Below are positions 1 to 8,904 of a stretch of DNA of 64,000 nt, piece by piece; position 1 is the first letter of the stretch; every line of letters starts with the position of its first letter. The position numbers and the translations under genes were made by a program. Below the pieces are notes generated by a model. It was not told the DNA's origin, made no database searches, and was given only the letters and a program-made list of their open reading frames with translations. The stretch spans positions 124,001 to 188,000 of the forward strand of contig NZ_JACLZF010000002.1 in assembly GCF_014243345.1 (NCBI RefSeq), given 5' to 3'. The DNA comes from Robiginitalea sp. SC105 (GTDB taxonomy: Bacteria; Bacteroidota; Bacteroidia; Flavobacteriales; Flavobacteriaceae).

Positions 1-793
1 CCGGGGTCAGGAACAACTCCACGGCAAGCAGGCCCACTGCCCCATAGGCCGATGCGGCTTTAAGCGCCGTTTCCCGGGCTTTTTGCGCCAGGTGATCCGG
101 TATCCGTGCCGGGCAGAGGACATATTCCACCTGGTTGGCCTCCGGGTGGAATTCCATTTCCACTACCGGATAGGTTGTGACCTCCCCGCCGGGGTTTCGC
201 GCCACGATCACCGCAAGCTCGGTGGTAAAATCCACCAGGTGTTCTGCAATGCATTCCACATTGGGCAGGCCTTCCAGGTCTTTGGAACCCCGGACGACCT
301 TCACCCCCTGGCCGTCGTACCCGAAACGCGCGCTTTTCCACACAAATGGGAAGGAAAGCCCGCCGTTGCTGAGGCTGTCGCGGATCTCGCTCGTATAGGC
401 AAACCGGTTGAACGGGGCGGTCGGGATACCCTTGTCGGTATAGAACAGTTTCTGGGAGGCCTTGTTCTGGATGGTTCGGAGCATGCCGGGTGGCGGGTAG
501 ACGCGCACGCCCTGTTCTTCCAGGTCTTCCAGGGCGGAGACATTCACGTTTTCGATCTCGATGGTGAGCACATCCACATCCCGTCCGAAGGCCATGACCG
601 TATCATAGTCCATGAGGTCTCCCTCGACGAAGGTGTTACAGGCCAGTCGCGCAGGGGCTGCGGCCGACGGATCGAGCACCTTGGTGGCGATGTCCCACTT
701 GCGGGTCTGGTAAAGGAGCATCTTACCGAGTTGTCCTCCGCCGAGGATACCCAGCGTAAAATCGGTCGAAAAATAAGGGGTGGTACCGGGCAT
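1..793 (-). CDS. purK: 5-(carboxyamino)imidazole ribonucleotide synthase, C-terminus off window
   Basis: Translating the minus strand from the ATG at 793 gives an open frame to the left edge (about 264 codons), so the C-terminal third is missing. Residues 12-24 hold the Gly-rich start LGILGGGQLGKML typical of PurK. The ATP-grasp core follows (KSARFGYDGQGVKVV, then an ELAVIVARN strand). The enzyme makes N5-CAIR from AIR, bicarbonate and ATP in purine synthesis; purE would be expected just beyond the edge. An in-frame ATG at 817 would add eight residues, but the 793 start suits the family better. The gene diverges from another purine gene at 911. Long plus-strand frames over this region are shadows. 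Confidence 0.9.
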   Translation of the reverse strand, partial: MPGTTPYFSTDFTLGILGGGQLGKMLLYQTRKWDIATKVLDPSAAAPARLACNTFVEGDLMDYDTVMAFGRDVDVLTIEIENVNVSALEDLEEQGVRVYPPPGMLRTIQNKASQKLFYTDKGIPTAPFNRFAYTSEIRDSLSNGGLSFPFVWKSARFGYDGQGVKVVRGSKDLEGLPNVECIAEHLVDFTTELAVIVARNPGGEVTTYPVVEMEFHPEANQVEYVLCPARIPDHLAQKARETALKAASAYGAVGLLAVELFLTP

Positions 794-910
794 ATTCCGT
801 TGTGTTCCGATTGGCATCAGTCCCACAAAAATACAGCTTAATCTCAGAAAGCACGGACCCCCTGCGTAAAAAAGAAAAATCAAAACACTATCTTCGCGGT
901 TCGAGTAAGC

Positions 911-2026
911 ATGGAACGCACGGTAACACTTTTTGGCAAACGCTTCGATCATTTTATCCCGGAATCCGAGATCCTGCAGGCCGTTGAAAAAATGGCTGCG
1001 GATATCGCCAGGGATTACAAAGATGAAGTGCCCGTTTTTGTAGGGGTGTTGAACGGGGCCTATATGTTCGTGTCCGATTTCATGAAGCACTATCCCCACC
1101 CCTGCGAGCTCACCTTTGTCAAGCTCGGTTCCTACCGGGGGCTGACCTCCACGGGCATCGTGGAGACCCTGCTGGACCTGCCCGAGCAGGTGGCCGGCCG
1201 GCATGTGATTATCCTAGAGGACATTGTGGATACGGGCCGGACCCTGCAGGAACTGGTCCACCTTTTTGCCAACAAGAATGTCCGCGATTTCAAGATCGCC
1301 TCCCTTTTTTACAAATCCGAAATTTACAACGGGGAATACCCCATCGATTACTTCGGGCTTGAAATCCCGGATAAGTTCATTGTGGGGTACGGCCTGGATT
1401 ACAAAGAACAGGGCCGGAACCTGCGCGATATCTACCAACTAAACCGACAACCCATGATCAACCTTGTCTTATTCGGGAAACCCGGGGCCGGCAAAGGCAC
1501 CCAGGCAGCCTTCCTGAAAGAGAAGTACGACCTGAAACACATTTCCACCGGCGACGTGTTTCGCCAAAACATTAAAAACGGGACAGAACTGGGGCAACTC
1601 GCCAAGTCGTATATCGACAAGGGCGACCTGGTCCCCGACGAGGTAACCATCCGCATGCTGCAGGGCGAAGTGGAAAAGGACCCGGATGCTGCCGGGTTTA
1701 TTTTCGACGGGTTCCCAAGGACCGTAGCCCAGGCAGAAGCCCTGGATGAATTCCTGCGCAGCAAGGAGATGCGGATCGATGCTACCATCGCCCTGGAAGC
1801 GGGCGATGAGGTGCTTCTGGAGCGCCTGCTGGAGCGCGGAAAGGTCAGCGGCCGTTCGGATGACCAGGATCCTGAAAAAATCCGGAATCGCTTTGAGGAA
1901 TACAACCAGAAAACCGCCCCGCTGAAATCCTATTACGAGGAGCAGGGCAAATTCCACAGCGTAAACGGCATCGGGGAGATCCAGGAGATCACCGGCCGGT
2001 TGGCCGCAGTCATCGAATCCCTCTGA
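911..2026 (+). CDS. adk: Hypoxanthine phosphoribosyltransferase-adenylate kinase fusion
   Basis: This is one 371-residue frame carrying two enzymes. Residues 1 to about 178 are a type I phosphoribosyltransferase: [12 protein letters not shown] near 42 and the PRPP loop [14 protein letters not shown] at 99-112, fitting purine base salvage to IMP or GMP. Residues 182-371 are a complete adenylate kinase: P-loop GKPGAGKGT at 189-197, FDGFPRT, and a short LID ([18 protein letters not shown]) without zinc cysteines. The linker is only a few residues (QLNRQP). Met182 (ATG at 1454) could act as an internal start giving free Adk. Such fusions occur in flavobacteria as far as I recall. Either half alone would be a normal-length enzyme, so neither is degraded. 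Confidence 0.93.
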   Translation: MERTVTLFGKRFDHFIPESEILQAVEKMAADIARDYKDEVPVFVGVLNGAYMFVSDFMKHYPHPCELTFVKLGSYRGLTSTGIVETLLDLPEQVAGRHVIILEDIVDTGRTLQELVHLFANKNVRDFKIASLFYKSEIYNGEYPIDYFGLEIPDKFIVGYGLDYKEQGRNLRDIYQLNRQPMINLVLFGKPGAGKGTQAAFLKEKYDLKHISTGDVFRQNIKNGTELGQLAKSYIDKGDLVPDEVTIRMLQGEVEKDPDAAGFIFDGFPRTVAQAEALDEFLRSKEMRIDATIALEAGDEVLLERLLERGKVSGRSDDQDPEKIRNRFEEYNQKTAPLKSYYEEQGKFHSVNGIGEIQEITGRLAAVIESL

Positions 2027-2075
2027 AGGGGACCCGGGGACCCGGCACTTACGGAATACCACTAAACCCATCTCC

Positions 2076-3077
2076 ATGACGGAAGGTAATTTTGTCGATT
2101 ACGTTAAAATCCACCTGCAATCCGGGAAGGGGGGACAGGGTTCCTCCCACCTGAGGAGAGAAAAGTATGTGGCCAAGGGAGGCCCTGACGGAGGGGACGG
2201 GGGTCGCGGCGGCCACGTTATGGTACGCGGGAACAAGGACCTGTGGACCCTGCTTGGCTTTAAGTTTAAAAGGCATTTCCAGGCAGGCCACGGGGAGCAC
2301 GGCGGACGCCAGCGGAGTACCGGGGCGGACGGGGAAGACGTGGTACTCGAGGTGCCATTGGGCACGGTGATCAAAGACCTGGAATCCGGGGAGCAACTTT
2401 TTGAGATTACCGAAGACGGTCAGCAGGAGATACTGGCCGAAGGAGGCCTTGGGGGACGCGGCAACTGGCATTTCAAAACCTCCACAAACCAGACCCCGCG
2501 GTATTCGCAACCCGGCCTTCCCGGGGAAGAAAAAACCCTGCTTCTCGAACTGAAGGTGCTTGCCGACGTAGGCCTGGTCGGCTTTCCCAATGCCGGCAAA
2601 TCCACGCTGCTGGCAGCCATGACCTCTGCCAAACCAAAGATCGCGGACTACGAATTTACCACCCTCAAACCCAACCTGGGGATTGTGAAGTACCGGGATT
2701 TCCAGAGCTTCGTCATCGCCGACATCCCCGGTATCATCGAGGGGGCCTCTGAAGGACGGGGCCTGGGGCACTACTTCCTACGCCACATCGAGCGCAACGC
2801 GGCCCTTCTTTTCCTTATCCCTGCCGATAGTGCGGATATCGCGGCAGATTATGAAATCCTGCTGGGGGAACTGCGTAAATACAACCCCGAATTACTCGAT
2901 AAACGCCGGTTGCTGGCGATCTCCAAAGCGGACCTCCTGGATGAGGAACTCACCCGTGAAATGCAGGCCGAACTGGAGCGTACCCTGCCGGATGTGGAAT
3001 TTACCTTTATCTCCTCGGTTTCCGGCAAGGGCCTGACCGCCCTGAAGGATCGCCTCTGGAAGCTGTTGAACGAATAA
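2076..3077 (+). CDS. obg: Obg/CgtA family ribosome-assembly GTPase
   Basis: The 333-residue protein has the glycine-rich Obg domain at residues 1-158 ([24 protein letters not shown]). The G domain follows: G1 GFPNAGKST near 168, G3 [10 protein letters not shown]4 SKAD and the G5 region SSVSGKG. It ends shortly after the G domain, so the C-terminal OCT extension of some homologues is absent. Obg binds the 50S subunit and links its maturation to (p)ppGpp and growth. It starts 49 bases after the fusion gene on the same strand and is probably co-transcribed with it. Confidence 0.95.
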   Translation: MTEGNFVDYVKIHLQSGKGGQGSSHLRREKYVAKGGPDGGDGGRGGHVMVRGNKDLWTLLGFKFKRHFQAGHGEHGGRQRSTGADGEDVVLEVPLGTVIKDLESGEQLFEITEDGQQEILAEGGLGGRGNWHFKTSTNQTPRYSQPGLPGEEKTLLLELKVLADVGLVGFPNAGKSTLLAAMTSAKPKIADYEFTTLKPNLGIVKYRDFQSFVIADIPGIIEGASEGRGLGHYFLRHIERNAALLFLIPADSADIAADYEILLGELRKYNPELLDKRRLLAISKADLLDEELTREMQAELERTLPDVEFTFISSVSGKGLTALKDRLWKLLNE

Positions 3078-3145
3078 ATCCCCGCAGGTTTTACGACCCG
3101 CCCCCATTTCCGTATTTTAGGGTAAACGATTGAAGACCCTGTAAC

Positions 3146-3664
3146 ATGAAGCGTATCCTGCTCCTGACCTGTGTGTTCCTGCTTGCCGGTTGCGCCGGCA
3201 TCCGCCTGCAGACCGATTACGAGCGGGAGCAGCAATGGGCCGGGTATTCCACGTTCAATTTTTATCCGGACATGCAAACCGGGCTCAGTGAACTGGATAG
3301 CCGCCGGTTACTCGATGCGGTGGAAACGGTCCTGCGCCAGCAGGGTTTCCGGCAGTCGGAGGAGCCGGATTTCCTGGTGAATGTTTACGGGGAAACCTAC
3401 CAGCGGCCATCCGGCAGCAGTTTCGGACTTGGGATTGGCGGTACCGGTCGGAATGTGGGCGGAGGCGTTTCCGTGGGGATCCCGGTGGAAGGCAACTCCC
3501 TCAGCCGGCAGCTGACTTTTGATGTCATCGACCGGGCAAAGGAATCCCTGGTCTGGCAGGCCATCACTACGGACCGCTTCAGGGAGGATGCCGATCCCCT
3601 GGAACGGGAAAGACAACTCTACCGGGTGGCCGAAAAGGCCTTTTCCCGGTTCCCCCCTCAATAG
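3146..3664 (+). CDS. DUF4136-type lipoprotein
   Basis: A 172-residue protein with a short lipoprotein signal ending in LLAGC (Cys at about residue 16), so probably anchored in the outer membrane or periplasm. The body matches what I know of DUF4136: an early DYER..WAGYSTFNFYPD segment, PDFLVNVYGET in the middle, a Gly-rich loop near residues 90-115, and a DLVW-like VWQAITTDRF strand near the end. No enzymatic residues are evident and the function is unknown. TATTTTAG at 3113-3120 could be its -7 element. It converges on the SDR gene at 3734. Confidence 0.8.
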   Translation: MKRILLLTCVFLLAGCAGIRLQTDYEREQQWAGYSTFNFYPDMQTGLSELDSRRLLDAVETVLRQQGFRQSEEPDFLVNVYGETYQRPSGSSFGLGIGGTGRNVGGGVSVGIPVEGNSLSRQLTFDVIDRAKESLVWQAITTDRFREDADPLERERQLYRVAEKAFSRFPPQ

Positions 3665-3701
3665 GATTTCTGATTATAAGGCCTGGCCCTGAAGATTTTC
3701 A

Positions 3702-3718
3702 CCGGGCACCCTGCCCGG
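3702..3718. terminator. Possible bidirectional hairpin between convergent genes
   Basis: A perfect 7-bp stem CCGGGCA/TGCCCGG with a 3-base loop sits between the convergent DUF4136 and SDR genes. No U-run follows on either strand, so termination is inferred from position and stem only. Confidence 0.4.
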
Positions 3719-3733
3719 CTAACTTACCCCCCC

Positions 3734-4519
3734 CTAATAAGACCTGAGCAACCCCCCGTCCAACGGGATTACCGCCCCGGTCAGGTAGGCGGCCTGGTCC
3801 GATGCAAGGAACGCTGCCAGATAACCGTATTCCCCGGGCTGCCCCAGGCGGCGCAACGGTACTTTTTCCCGTAGTGCATCTGCGACCTCTTCGGGGGCGA
3901 TCCCCATTTGTTTGGCTTTTTTGGCATTCAGGGAGGCGAGGCGCTCCGTGTCAAAATAGCCCGTAAGGACCGAATTTACAGTGATGCCGTAGGGTCCCGC
4001 ATCGGAGGCCAGCGTCTTGGCCCAGCTCACCACGGCTGCCCGGATGCTGTTCGAAAGCGCCAGGTAGCCCAGGGGCTCCCGTACCGAGACCGAGGCAACA
4101 TTGATGATGCGTCCCCAACCCTGATCCTGCATATGGGGCAGCGCGCAATGGGTGGTATGTACCACCGACTGGAACAGGAGGTCAAACGCCTCCTGATAGT
4201 CCTCCGTGGTTTGTTCCAGGCTGGTGCCCGCCGGCGGCCCCTGGGTGTTGTTGACCAGGATATCCACCGGGTGGGCCTGCAGATAGTTCCCGATTTCGGA
4301 TTTATAGGTATCCAGGCGGGTATAGTCCACCTGTATAAAGCGGTGTTCCCGGCCGGTCTCCGCTTTGAGTTCTCCGGCAAGGCGCTCCAGGCGGTTTCCG
4401 CTGCGGGCGGCAAGGGTCACCTGTGCCCCGCTCCGGGCCAGCTGCCGGGCAATCCCCAGTCCAATCCCCCGGCTACTGCCCCCAATGAGCGCGTGTTTTC
4501 CTTTTAAAGAGATTTCCAT
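3734..4519 (-). CDS. SDR-family oxidoreductase with atypical active site
   Basis: With the ATG at 4519 (sequence starts MEISLKGKHALIGG) the protein is 261 residues; the longer frame to 4564 would overlap the cupin gene. The Rossmann motif GGSSRGIG lies at 13-20, with NNTQGPPAG where NNAG is usual. In the active-site helix the classical YxxxK is replaced by LALSNSIRAAV, matching a known divergent 3-oxoacyl-ACP reductase-like SDR subgroup that lacks the normal tetrad. NAD(P) binding is likely; substrate and even catalysis are uncertain. It follows the cupin gene by 10 bases, probably as one transcript. Confidence 0.85.
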   Translation of the reverse strand: MEISLKGKHALIGGSSRGIGLGIARQLARSGAQVTLAARSGNRLERLAGELKAETGREHRFIQVDYTRLDTYKSEIGNYLQAHPVDILVNNTQGPPAGTSLEQTTEDYQEAFDLLFQSVVHTTHCALPHMQDQGWGRIINVASVSVREPLGYLALSNSIRAAVVSWAKTLASDAGPYGITVNSVLTGYFDTERLASLNAKKAKQMGIAPEEVADALREKVPLRRLGQPGEYGYLAAFLASDQAAYLTGAVIPLDGGLLRSY

Positions 4520-4529
4520 ATGCGGCGGT

Positions 4530-4847
4530 TTATCGGTATTCCTCCCTGACTGGTGCAAAGGCATCGAGCAGCCGGCAATCCGTAAGGGCCTTACCGCTGT
4601 GGGGCACCCCGGATGGGATCAGTACCAGGTCGCCCGGGCCGTAGGTGCCGGTTTGGCCATCCAGGGTAAACTCAAAGCGGCCCTCCAGTACATGCATGAT
4701 TTGCTCGTGTTCATGGTGGTGGGAGGGGACTTCCGCGCCGGCGGTAACCTCCCAGAAAACAAGGCTCATTTTTTGCCCGTGGACCATCCGGCCGCTAAAG
4801 CCCGGCATGATTTCCTTCGGGGTCATGGTTTGCAGGGAATATTCCAT
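4530..4847 (-). CDS. Small cupin-domain protein
   Basis: Using the ATG at 4847 (MEYSLQTMTPKE) gives 105 residues, one cupin barrel; the open frame to 4991 adds an unconvincing N-terminus. Cupin motif 1 is visible as PSHHHEHEQIMHVLEGRFE, with clustered histidines and a Glu for metal binding. Motif 2 is GDLVLIPSGVPH. Likely a metal-dependent small-molecule enzyme or sensor of unknown substrate. It leads a two-gene unit with the SDR downstream and diverges from mpl. Confidence 0.83.
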   Translation of the reverse strand: MEYSLQTMTPKEIMPGFSGRMVHGQKMSLVFWEVTAGAEVPSHHHEHEQIMHVLEGRFEFTLDGQTGTYGPGDLVLIPSGVPHSGKALTDCRLLDAFAPVREEYR

Positions 4848-4976
4848 GTGCTGATATTTCGGGTTGGAAAGGTAAATTACGTCTTTCGGTCCAAATGGCA
4901 AGGCGTTTCCCGGACCCGGAGCGACAGCGCCCTTCCGGGGCCCGTGTAGCAGCTGGCAAACCCCGCGGCCATTGTG

Positions 4977-4984
4977 TATCTTTG
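4977..4984 (+). promoter_or_regulatory. Bacteroidota-type -7 element upstream of mpl
   Basis: TATCTTTG matches the TAnnTTTG consensus and ends 20 bases before the mpl ATG. No TTG is seen at the expected -33 position, so this is a half-match. Confidence 0.45.
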
Positions 4985-5004
4985 GCGGCAATTAGCTATT
5001 CCGC

Positions 5005-6360
5005 ATGAACATCCATTTTATCGCAATCGGCGGCAGCGCCATGCACAACCTGGCCCTGGCCCTCCACGACAGGGGATACCGGGTCAGCGGCAGCGACGAC
5101 GTGATCTTCGAACCCTCCAGGACCCGCCTGGACCGGGCCGGATTGCTGCCCGAATCCTTTGGCTGGTTTCCCGACAAGGTCCATTCGGGCCTGGACGCCG
5201 TGATCCTGGGGATGCATGCCAAGGCCGACAACCCGGAACTCTCCAGGGCACAGGAGTTGGGCCTGCCCATCTATTCCTACCCGGAATTCCTATATGAACA
5301 GTCCAAAAACAAGACCCGGGTGGTTATCGGCGGCAGCCATGGAAAGACCACCATTACCTCCATGATCCTGCATGTGCTCAACTACTGGGACAAACCCGCC
5401 GATTACATGGTCGGGGCGCAGCTGGAGGGTTTTGACCGCATGGTGCACCTGACGGAAGAAAACGATTTCATCGTCCTCGAAGGGGATGAATACCTCTCCT
5501 CAGCCATCGACCGACGGCCCAAATTCCACCTCTACCAGCCGAATATTGCCTTGTTGAGCGGTATTGCCTGGGACCACATCAATGTATTCCCCACCTTCGA
5601 CAACTACCGGGAGCAATTCCGCATTTTCCTGGAGGGGATCGTCCCGGGGGGCAGCATTACCTACAATACGGAAGACCCGGAAGTACGGGCGCTTATCGAG
5701 GGGCTGGAAGCACCCATCCGCAAATTTCCCTACGAAACCCCGGCCTATGAAGTGGTCGACGGGGTGACCCTGCTGGATACGCCGGAAGGACCCATGCCAT
5801 TGAAGATCTTCGGGCAGCACAACCTGAACAACCTGGCCGGTGCCCAGTGGATCTGCCAGCAGATGGGGGTGGATGCGACCGATTTTTACGAGGCTATGGC
5901 TACTTTCAGGGGGGCGGCAAGGCGGTTGGAATTGCTCGCAAAAAGCGATTCAGGGTACCTCTTCAAGGATTTTGCGCATTCCCCGAGCAAGGCGGCTGCA
6001 ACCACCCATGCGGTACGGGAGCAGTTTCCCGGGAAGGAACTCATCGCCTGCCTGGAGTTGCATACCTACAGCAGCCTCAATGCCGGCTTCCTGTCGGATT
6101 ACCGGGGCAGCCTGGATGCCGCGGACCGCGCCCTGGTCTTCTATATCCCGGATTCGCTCAGGATTAAGGGCCTGGCGGAGATCAGCCCGGAGGACATCCG
6201 CAGGGCCTTTGCCCTTCCCAACCTGGAGGTTTACACGGATACGGCCTCTTTGCGGGATACCCTGGACCAACTCGATTTCACAGATTCGGTCCTGCTGCTG
6301 ATGAGCAGCGGGAACTACGGGGGGCTCGACCTCCAGGCCCTGGCTGGAAAACTGGGTTAG
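5005..6360 (+). CDS. mpl: UDP-MurNAc:L-Ala-gamma-D-Glu-meso-DAP ligase
   Basis: The 451-residue Mur ligase belongs to the Mpl/MurC branch. The N-terminal Rossmann domain starts MNIHFIAIGGSAMHNLALAL, the ATP loop GGSHGKTTITSMI lies near 109-121, EGDEYLSSA follows, and the domain 2/3 boundary is GQHNLNNLAGAQW. Mpl reattaches recycled tripeptide from old peptidoglycan to UDP-MurNAc in the cytoplasm. The stretch FKDFAHSPSKAAAT near 317 replaces the usual MurC substrate region, which favours Mpl over MurC. It stands alone, transcribed from the element at 4977. Confidence 0.9.
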   Translation: MNIHFIAIGGSAMHNLALALHDRGYRVSGSDDVIFEPSRTRLDRAGLLPESFGWFPDKVHSGLDAVILGMHAKADNPELSRAQELGLPIYSYPEFLYEQSKNKTRVVIGGSHGKTTITSMILHVLNYWDKPADYMVGAQLEGFDRMVHLTEENDFIVLEGDEYLSSAIDRRPKFHLYQPNIALLSGIAWDHINVFPTFDNYREQFRIFLEGIVPGGSITYNTEDPEVRALIEGLEAPIRKFPYETPAYEVVDGVTLLDTPEGPMPLKIFGQHNLNNLAGAQWICQQMGVDATDFYEAMATFRGAARRLELLAKSDSGYLFKDFAHSPSKAAATTHAVREQFPGKELIACLELHTYSSLNAGFLSDYRGSLDAADRALVFYIPDSLRIKGLAEISPEDIRRAFALPNLEVYTDTASLRDTLDQLDFTDSVLLLMSSGNYGGLDLQALAGKLG

Positions 6361-6376
6361 GCCCGGACGAATCGGT

Positions 6377-6820
6377 TTATTTCCCGAATTGCCGCAGGTG
6401 GTGGTCCAGGTGCTTGTACTGCATCTGCCCCCACTGCTGGGGGGTGAGTTTCCCAAACATGGGATGGGGGTTCCATGTTTCCCGGCTTTTCAGTTCGTGG
6501 CAGGCGTCCACCAAATCCAGCAATACGGGATATTCGGTTTCAAAATCCTTTGGCTCGATTGCCCTGGCCTGGGGTGCTGTTGGCAGGCTTTTCCGCCAGG
6601 GGCGGTCATTGTACAGGCTTTTTTTGAAGAACCATACCAGGAACGGATTGCTTTTAAGCTTCAGGTCTTTGTTCTTAATGGCCACCTTGAGCGGGAACTG
6701 GCAATGCCAGACCATCTGCCCGGCGTCCATACGGCCCCAGAGGGGTTTGTCATCCTTGTTCAACGAATTTAGCCGATGCCTGATTTCCCGGTAGGCCTCC
6801 GGTTCAAATAGGGATTTCAC
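6377..6820 (-). CDS. DUF1569 / DinB-like protein
   Basis: A 147-residue protein with a predicted four-helix DinB-type fold. An early GRMDAGQMVWHCQ segment and a C-terminal HLDHHLRQFG place potential metal ligands (His34 region, HLDHH) where DinB-like proteins carry them. No signal peptide, so cytoplasmic. Members are often annotated DUF1569 and related to thiol-transferases or stress proteins; the role here is unknown. It converges with mpl and diverges from radC. Confidence 0.75.
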   Translation of the reverse strand: MKSLFEPEAYREIRHRLNSLNKDDKPLWGRMDAGQMVWHCQFPLKVAIKNKDLKLKSNPFLVWFFKKSLYNDRPWRKSLPTAPQARAIEPKDFETEYPVLLDLVDACHELKSRETWNPHPMFGKLTPQQWGQMQYKHLDHHLRQFGK

Positions 6821-6903
6821 GGGTTGCTTTTGAACGGAAATTACAAAAAAATCGAAGCCCGCTGCTTCCGGTTTGCATTTTGAAATTGTTATTTATTTTT
6901 GAA

Positions 6904-7599
6904 ATGCCGCAGGAAAAACAACGGGTAACCATCCGCTGCTGGTTGCCGGGGGAACGTCCCCGGGAACGCCTCCTCGATTCCGGGCCCCCGGCCCTGTCGG
7001 AGGCTGAGTTACTGGCTGTCCTGCTGGGTTCCGGCACCCGGGGAACCTCGGCCGTTGCGCTAGCCAGGCGGATACTGGAGCAGGCAGGCGGACTTTCCGG
7101 CCTGCAAAGGCTTCCGTTGGAGCGGCTGCTTGTTTTAGACGGGATCGGCCCTGCGAAGGCGGCAGCCATCGGCGCGGCCATGGAAATAGGCAACCGGTTG
7201 GCCCAGGCGCCCGGCAATAGCCGGGTCCGGATCCGGGAAAGCCGGGATGCACACCAGCTGATGCGGCCCGTCCTTTCCAGGCTGGAACACGAGGAGTTCT
7301 GGGTGGTATACCTGAATAACGCCAATGCGGTGATCAGCCGGTTCCAACTCAGTAAGGGGGGGCTGACCGGTACCCTGGTGGATGTGCGACTCCTGCTTAG
7401 AAGGGCACTTGAATTGGGCGCCGTATCTTTGGTGCTCGTGCACAACCATCCCTCCGGGAACCTGCAGCCGAGCAATGCGGACCGGCAGATCACCCGGAAA
7501 ATCGTAAAAGCGGCCCATACCATGGATATCCGCGTGCTGGACCACCTGATACTCGGAGGAACGACGTATTTTAGCTTTGCAGACGAACAATTACTGTAG
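6904..7599 (+). CDS. radC: RadC/JAB-domain DNA repair-like protein
   Basis: 231 residues from the ATG at 6904; the upstream in-frame ATG at 6880 gives a leader not seen in the family. The helix-hairpin-helix part (RLPLERLLVLDGIGPAKAAAIG) precedes a JAMM metalloprotease-like domain with VLVHNHPSGNLQPSNAD near the end. RadC is widely conserved, but its repair role is disputed. The TAG stop is followed after a single codon by a TTG start of the next gene in the same frame. Confidence 0.92.
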   Translation: MPQEKQRVTIRCWLPGERPRERLLDSGPPALSEAELLAVLLGSGTRGTSAVALARRILEQAGGLSGLQRLPLERLLVLDGIGPAKAAAIGAAMEIGNRLAQAPGNSRVRIRESRDAHQLMRPVLSRLEHEEFWVVYLNNANAVISRFQLSKGGLTGTLVDVRLLLRRALELGAVSLVLVHNHPSGNLQPSNADRQITRKIVKAAHTMDIRVLDHLILGGTTYFSFADEQLL

Positions 7600-7602
7600 G
7601 AA

Positions 7603-8904
7603 TTGGCAGAACTTCTAATTTATACACACAAAATCAGCCCGCGATTTTCGTACACGGCCCGGCAGTTGTTTACGCGCACCCTGGGGATCGACGTACGGTT
7701 CAGCAGCAAGGTGGAGGATTTCATCGCCCACAAGGGCCCCAAGATTACGTATACCCGCCAACCCCTGCAAAATGAGTTTTTTATCCGCAGCCACGACCTG
7801 CTCTTCCAGCAGGGGGTGGACACCATCCCGATCCAGATGGGGGACTGGGACGGGCTGCCCTGTTTTTTCCGTACCGGGGAGCGCTCCAACATTCCCTACG
7901 ACATCTTTGCCGCCTCCTTTTACCTGATCAGCCGGTACGAGGAGTACCTGCCCCATCTAAAGGATATGCACGGGAGGTTTCCGCCCCGGGAAAGCCTGGC
8001 ATTTGAGCACGACTTTCTCCACCTCCCCCTGATTGACCTCTGGGCCTATAAACTCCTCGGCCTTTTGCAGGAGCGGTTCCCGGACCTCCAGGCCCGGCCG
8101 GAGGGATATGCATTCCGGCCGGTCATCGATGTGACCACTTCGCATTGCTTTGCCCGGCGCGGGCTTTTCAGGAGCCTGGGAGGGTTCCTTTTTGACCTTT
8201 CCCGCCTGAAATTCCGCCGGAACTGGGAACGGGTAAAGGTGTGGTTCGACCCGTCCCGGGACCCCTATGACAATTATGAGGAACTGATTGCCATCCACAA
8301 GAAATACCCGGTGGAAGCCATGTTCTTTTTCCAGTTTGCCGAATATTCCACCTACGACAAGAATGTATCCCCCAACAACAACCGGTTCCGGCACCTGATC
8401 AAATCGGTCGCCGATTATTCCATTGTCTCCCTGGCCGTTTCCTACACGGCTTCCCGCAATCTGCCTGTGCTGAAAGAGGAGAAAAAGAGGTTGTCCGACG
8501 TCCTGAACCGCCCGGTAAAGTACTCGCGCCTGCGCTATAACCGGGTCGACATCCCCCAGTCTTACCGGGACCTGATCGAGGCCGAGTTCAGCGAGGATTA
8601 TACCATGGGGTACACCCACCGGATCGGTTTCCGCGCCAGTACCTGTACCCCCTTCTATTTTTACGACATCAACCTGGAAACCCAGCAACCCATCCGCGTG
8701 TACCCCTTTGCCTTCCACGATTATTCCCTGCTGGCCTTTGCAAACCGGAAGGCGCTTTGGGAGACCCTGGATGAACTGTACGCAAACCTCAAGCGGGTCA
8801 ACGGGTATTTTGGCTGTGTTTTCTCCAATGAGCTGCTGGGTGGGTACCAGACCAGGGGCTGGCTGGAACTGTATGAACAGGTTGTATCCAAATACCATGC
8901 TTGA
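7603..8904 (+). CDS. DUF7033-type, deacetylase-related protein
   Basis: 433 residues starting at TTG, the only possible start because the in-frame radC stop lies one codon upstream. The beginning (LLIYTHKISPRFSYTARQLF) is how I recall homologues beginning, supporting the TTG. The N-terminal part resembles DUF7033 and the C-terminal part is distantly polysaccharide-deacetylase-like. I see no intact NodB TxDDG motif: the candidate segment reads VIDVTTSHCFARRG, with Thr where a second metal Asp would be expected. Possibly a non-catalytic or altered cell-surface carbohydrate protein. It overlaps the YjjG gene by eight bases. Confidence 0.75.
   Translation: MAELLIYTHKISPRFSYTARQLFTRTLGIDVRFSSKVEDFIAHKGPKITYTRQPLQNEFFIRSHDLLFQQGVDTIPIQMGDWDGLPCFFRTGERSNIPYDIFAASFYLISRYEEYLPHLKDMHGRFPPRESLAFEHDFLHLPLIDLWAYKLLGLLQERFPDLQARPEGYAFRPVIDVTTSHCFARRGLFRSLGGFLFDLSRLKFRRNWERVKVWFDPSRDPYDNYEELIAIHKKYPVEAMFFFQFAEYSTYDKNVSPNNNRFRHLIKSVADYSIVSLAVSYTASRNLPVLKEEKKRLSDVLNRPVKYSRLRYNRVDIPQSYRDLIEAEFSEDYTMGYTHRIGFRASTCTPFYFYDINLETQQPIRVYPFAFHDYSLLAFANRKALWETLDELYANLKRVNGYFGCVFSNELLGGYQTRGWLELYEQVVSKYHA

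Noticed and set aside
83-841. 252-codon plus-strand open frame
   Set aside because: Lies antisense to purK, which has clear family motifs on the minus strand; the plus-strand product has no recognisable domain.
1435-1470. Possible sequencing error joining hpt and adk
   Set aside because: The frame is continuous, both halves are complete and of normal length, and the linker has no frameshift signature.
6872-6901. TTTG-N18-TATTTTTG promoter match upstream of radC
   Set aside because: It ends two bases before the likely start codon at 6904, so transcription would begin inside the gene; probably chance in an AT-rich spot.
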